NCBI RefSeq assembly: GCF_014641735.1 | Contig: NZ_BMIH01000002.1 | Span: 806,001-870,000 of the forward strand | DNA: 64,000 bases | Source of the DNA: Sphingomonas metalli | GTDB taxonomy: Bacteria > Pseudomonadota > Alphaproteobacteria > Sphingomonadales > Sphingomonadaceae | Reading direction: 5' to 3' | Part shown: positions 61,794 through 64,000 of the stretch, piece by piece | How positions within the stretch are numbered: position 1 is the stretch's first letter | How the letters are laid out: the number at the start of each line of letters is the position of its first letter | Position numbers and translations under genes: made by a program | The notes under the pieces: generated by a model | What the model saw: the letters and a program-made list of their open reading frames with translations, nothing else | Databases searched by the model: none | What the model was told of the DNA's origin: nothing

Positions 61794-61818
61794 CGCCGCA
61801 AGGCAGCAAGGAGGAATC

Positions 61819-63177
61819 GTGCGCGCGACATTTCGCAATCTCTATGACCAGTTCAACATGGCAGCGTTCATTCGCGATCGCCGCACCCATGCCACGTCGG
61901 TACTGCGGTTGGCTTTGATCCTGGTCCCGATGGCCGCAGCGGTGGGAACGCTCTGCGCGGCCTTCCTGCGGAGCCTCGACGCCGTAACCCGGCTTCGCTT
62001 CGCCTTTCCCTGGCTGCTCTACCTGCTGCCGATCGGCGGGTTCGTGGTCGGACTGCTCTACCATCTGACAGGGCGCTCGGTCGAAGGCGGCAACAACCTC
62101 ATCGTCGAGCAAATCCACGAACCGGGGGGCGGCGTGCCGCTGCGCATGGCTCCGCTCATCTTCTTCGGCACGGTCGTGACACATCTGTTCGGGGGATCGG
62201 CGGGACGTGAAGGCACCGCCGTGCAGTTGGGCGGCAGTCTTGCCAGCGGGTTTGGACGCGCGCTCAGATTGGATGCGGAAGCGACACGCACCCTCCTTAT
62301 GACCGGGATCGCGGCTGGGTTCGGCGCGGTCTTCGGGACGCCGATTGCGGGCGCGGTCTTTGCACTGGAGGTGCTGGCGATCGGTCGGGTCGAGTATCGC
62401 GCGCTGGTGCCATGCCTGGTCGCGGCGCTGGTCGGTGACTGGACCTGTCTTGCCTGGGGCATTCATCACGGCGTCTACCATGTCGATGCGCTGGTGCCGG
62501 TCGACGCGCTGCTCGTCGCCAAGGCCGGTGTCGCCGGCATTGCCTTCGGTCTGACCGGGCTGACCTTTGCCGAGGCCAATCACGCGCTGGGCGGATGGTT
62601 GAAGCGCGTGATCCCCTATGGCCCACTACGACCCGTTATCGGCGGGCTGGCCGTGATTGCGCTGGTCTGGCTGCTCGGAACCCGCGACTATCTTGGCCTG
62701 GGTACGCTCGCCGCGACACCGGACAGCCTGACCATCGCCAGCTTCTTTGGTCCCGATACGCACTCGTGGAGCTGGGCGCTGAAGCTGCTCTTTACCGTCG
62801 TGACCCTGAGCGCGGGCTTCAAGGGGGGCGAGGTCACGCCGCTGTTCTTTATCGGCGCGGCGCTCGGCAATGCGCTCGCGCCGATGTTCGGAGTACCGTC
62901 GGGGCTATTCGCAACGATCGGCTTCGTCGCGCTGTTCGCGGGCGCGGCCAACACACCGCTGGCTTGCACGTTCATGGGGATCGAGTTGTTCGGCGCGGCC
63001 TATACGGTGCCGATCGCAGTCGCGTGCTTCGTCGCCTACCTCTGCTCAGGCCACAACGGCATCTACCTGTCGCAGCGCGTCGCTGTGCCAAAGGTACCTG
63101 CCGCACACCTCACACCCGACGCGACCCTGCGCGATGCCCGCACGCACCGCGCTTCTCGCCGGCGCACGCGCGCCTGA
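61819..63177 (+). CDS. CLC-F fluoride/proton antiporter
   Basis: A 452-residue CLC-family membrane protein; the riboswitch and DUF190 context identify it as the fluoride-exporting subclass. It has [15 protein letters not shown] in place of the usual GSGIP chloride motif, and the gating Glu in [14 protein letters not shown]. The start is GTG at 61819 with GGAGG five bases upstream, sequence [13 protein letters not shown] near-identical second copy begins at 63787. Confidence 0.88.
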   Translation: MRATFRNLYDQFNMAAFIRDRRTHATSVLRLALILVPMAAAVGTLCAAFLRSLDAVTRLRFAFPWLLYLLPIGGFVVGLLYHLTGRSVEGGNNLIVEQIHEPGGGVPLRMAPLIFFGTVVTHLFGGSAGREGTAVQLGGSLASGFGRALRLDAEATRTLLMTGIAAGFGAVFGTPIAGAVFALEVLAIGRVEYRALVPCLVAALVGDWTCLAWGIHHGVYHVDALVPVDALLVAKAGVAGIAFGLTGLTFAEANHALGGWLKRVIPYGPLRPVIGGLAVIALVWLLGTRDYLGLGTLAATPDSLTIASFFGPDTHSWSWALKLLFTVVTLSAGFKGGEVTPLFFIGAALGNALAPMFGVPSGLFATIGFVALFAGAANTPLACTFMGIELFGAAYTVPIAVACFVAYLCSGHNGIYLSQRVAVPKVPAAHLTPDATLRDARTHRASRRRTRA

Positions 63178-63202
63178 TCCTGTTTCCTGTCGAAAGCCCG
63201 TC

Positions 63203-63538
63203 ATGCCCAATCGTTTCACCGTCCATCACCGCGAAGTCGGGATGCTGCGCATCTATCTGAAACCGTCCGACAAGATCGGCCCGCGTCGCTTCTGGGGGGC
63301 AAAGCCGCTCTATCGCGAGCTGATTCGCACCGCGAAGGCGGACGGCATCATCAACGCCGTCGCGCAAAATACCCATTACGGCTTCAGCAATCACGAACCG
63401 ATCCGGGAGAACGGCTCGGAAATTGCCGATCCGCATCTGACGATCTGTGTCGAACTGGTCGGCGATCGCGATCAGCTCGACCTTTTCTGTCGCCGTCATG
63501 GCGATCTGCTCGGCGACAAGGTGATCGTCTACAACTAA
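63203..63538 (+). CDS. DUF190 domain-containing protein (fluoride-associated)
   Basis: A 111-residue soluble protein of the DUF190 (PII-like) family: MLRIYLKPSDKIGPRRFWGAKPLYRELIRTAKADGIINAV then HLTICVELVGDRDQLDLFCRRHGDLLGDKVIVYN. DUF190 proteins are often encoded beside CrcB or CLC-F and may sense nucleotides or regulate fluoride export. It lies 25 bp after the CLC-F gene, in the same transcription unit. Confidence 0.85.
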   Translation: MPNRFTVHHREVGMLRIYLKPSDKIGPRRFWGAKPLYRELIRTAKADGIINAVAQNTHYGFSNHEPIRENGSEIADPHLTICVELVGDRDQLDLFCRRHGDLLGDKVIVYN

Positions 63539-63639
63539 CTGGAGCATTGGACGATCACGCGCCAAACTGAGCGAGCCAGAGCTTGATCGGCGTTCCCGGT
63601 TGGGAAACGACCAACGACATGGCCAAGGCTTCCCCGCAA

Positions 63640-63655
63640 GGATGGTATTTCGGGA
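63640..63655. repeat. 16-bp direct repeat, copy 2
   Basis: GGATGGTATTTCGGGA, identical to 52821-52836, immediately before the -35 box of the second riboswitch promoter. The two copies bracket the sulfite, ECF and first fluoride genes. Confidence 0.6.
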
Positions 63656-63656
63656 A

Positions 63657-63686
63657 TTGACGTTGCTGCATTGCAGCGACATATAT
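63657..63686 (+). promoter_or_regulatory. Promoter upstream of the second fluoride riboswitch
   Basis: TTGACG, 18 bp, ATATAT. Better than the first copy's promoter in the -10 box. Confidence 0.6.
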
Positions 63687-63691
63687 CTCTT

Positions 63692-63760
63692 CAAGGCGAT
63701 GGATTTCCGCCGGGTCGTCTGACCGAACCGCCCTAGCAAGGGCCGATGATTCCTACTTGG
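63692..63760 (+). promoter_or_regulatory. Fluoride riboswitch (crcB motif), copy 2
   Basis: GGCGATGGATTTCCGCC, AACCGCCCTAGCAAGGGC and CGATGATTCCTAC, with only a few changes from copy 1, mostly in the variable stem (CATTCGGT versus CGTCTGAC). The base change CTCG to CTAG is in the loop, so pairing is kept. Confidence 0.88.
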
Positions 63761-63786
63761 CGCCGCAAGGCAGCAAAGGAGGAATC

Positions 63787-64000
63787 GTGCGCGCGACGTT
63801 TCGCAATCTGTACCATGAGTTCAACGTGGCGGCGTTCTTTTGCGACCGGCACGACCATGCCATGTCGGTGGTTCGCTGGACGCTGATCCTGCTGCCGATG
63901 GCGGCGCTGGTCGGGACGTTGTGCGCGGCTTTCCTATGGAGCCTCGATGCCGCTACACAGGCCCGCTTCGATCATCCGTGGCTGCTGTATCTCCTGCCCG
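63787..64000 (+). CDS. Second CLC-F fluoride antiporter, truncated by the window end
   Basis: Begins with GTG at 63787 after GGAGG and reads [18 protein letters not shown], about 75% identical over 71 residues to the first copy. The difference pattern, with many changes but the same leader, points to an old duplication rather than an assembly repeat. The rest is outside the window. Confidence 0.85.
   Translation, partial: MRATFRNLYHEFNVAAFFCDRHDHAMSVVRWTLILLPMAALVGTLCAAFLWSLDAATQARFDHPWLLYLLP

Noticed and set aside
1..64000. CRISPR arrays
   Set aside because: No regularly spaced direct repeats with unique spacers were found; the repeats present are palindromic or transposon-end types.

Overview
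The window comes from a high-GC alphaproteobacterium, most likely a Sphingomonas-type member of the Sphingomonadaceae. Pointers are a ketocarotenoid pair (crtW with crtX), a PEPxxWA-CTERM exosortase substrate, a DUF1134/EipA envelope protein, an OmpA-family porin, and a Rhodobacterales/sphingomonad-type gene transfer agent (GTA) tail cluster. Everything is inferred from reading the sequence; no database search was run.

Layout. 1-28.7 kb is mostly ordinary chromosome: acetate symporter operon (DUF485-actP), a penicillin-binding carboxypeptidase, a PAP2 enzyme and crtW/crtX, a PEP-CTERM protein, hydrolases, a Crp/Fnr regulator, a cupin, a divergent Mfd-like translocase, a PadR operon, an FAD monooxygenase, a complete 5-oxoproline uptake and hydrolysis operon (fused oxoprolinase, DUF969, DUF979, DUF2891), a two-DTG aspartic protease and a TonB receptor. 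28.9-31.7 kb is a visibly AT-richer three-gene island (Dam-type methylase, 4-TM protein, DGQHR protein) set against the 3' end of tRNA-Ser(GCU). 31.9-36 kb returns to housekeeping genes (eipA, pyrC, ygfZ, ompA).

36.0-46.3 kb is the GTA cluster, transcribed leftward from a good promoter at about 46.32 kb. The tail genes look intact, but the head module is wrecked: the terminase is fused in frame to a portal fragment, and about 0.67 kb holding the capsid C-terminus and the first half of the gp6 connector is inverted. 46.37-52.81 kb is a Tn5053/Tn7-like (TniA-TniB-TniQ) transposon with apparent 5-bp target duplications (CCGTC). Its cargo is an HU-like protein, a trypsin-like protease, a small basic protein and a TIR/deoxyribosyltransferase-like protein, which is a candidate undescribed defence module.

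52.8-58.4 kb is a sulfite-detoxification cluster: LysR regulator, TDT-family exporter, Tat-exported SorA-like oxidase and SorB-like cytochrome, with a divergent second non-exported sulfite oxidase and an MgtC-like protein. 58.5-61.6 kb is an ECF sigma/anti-sigma operon with a beta-propeller and a DUF305 protein, preceded by an ECF-type promoter. 61.7-64 kb is a fluoride-resistance locus: fluoride riboswitch, CLC-F antiporter and DUF190 protein, followed by a second riboswitch and second CLC-F gene that runs off the window.
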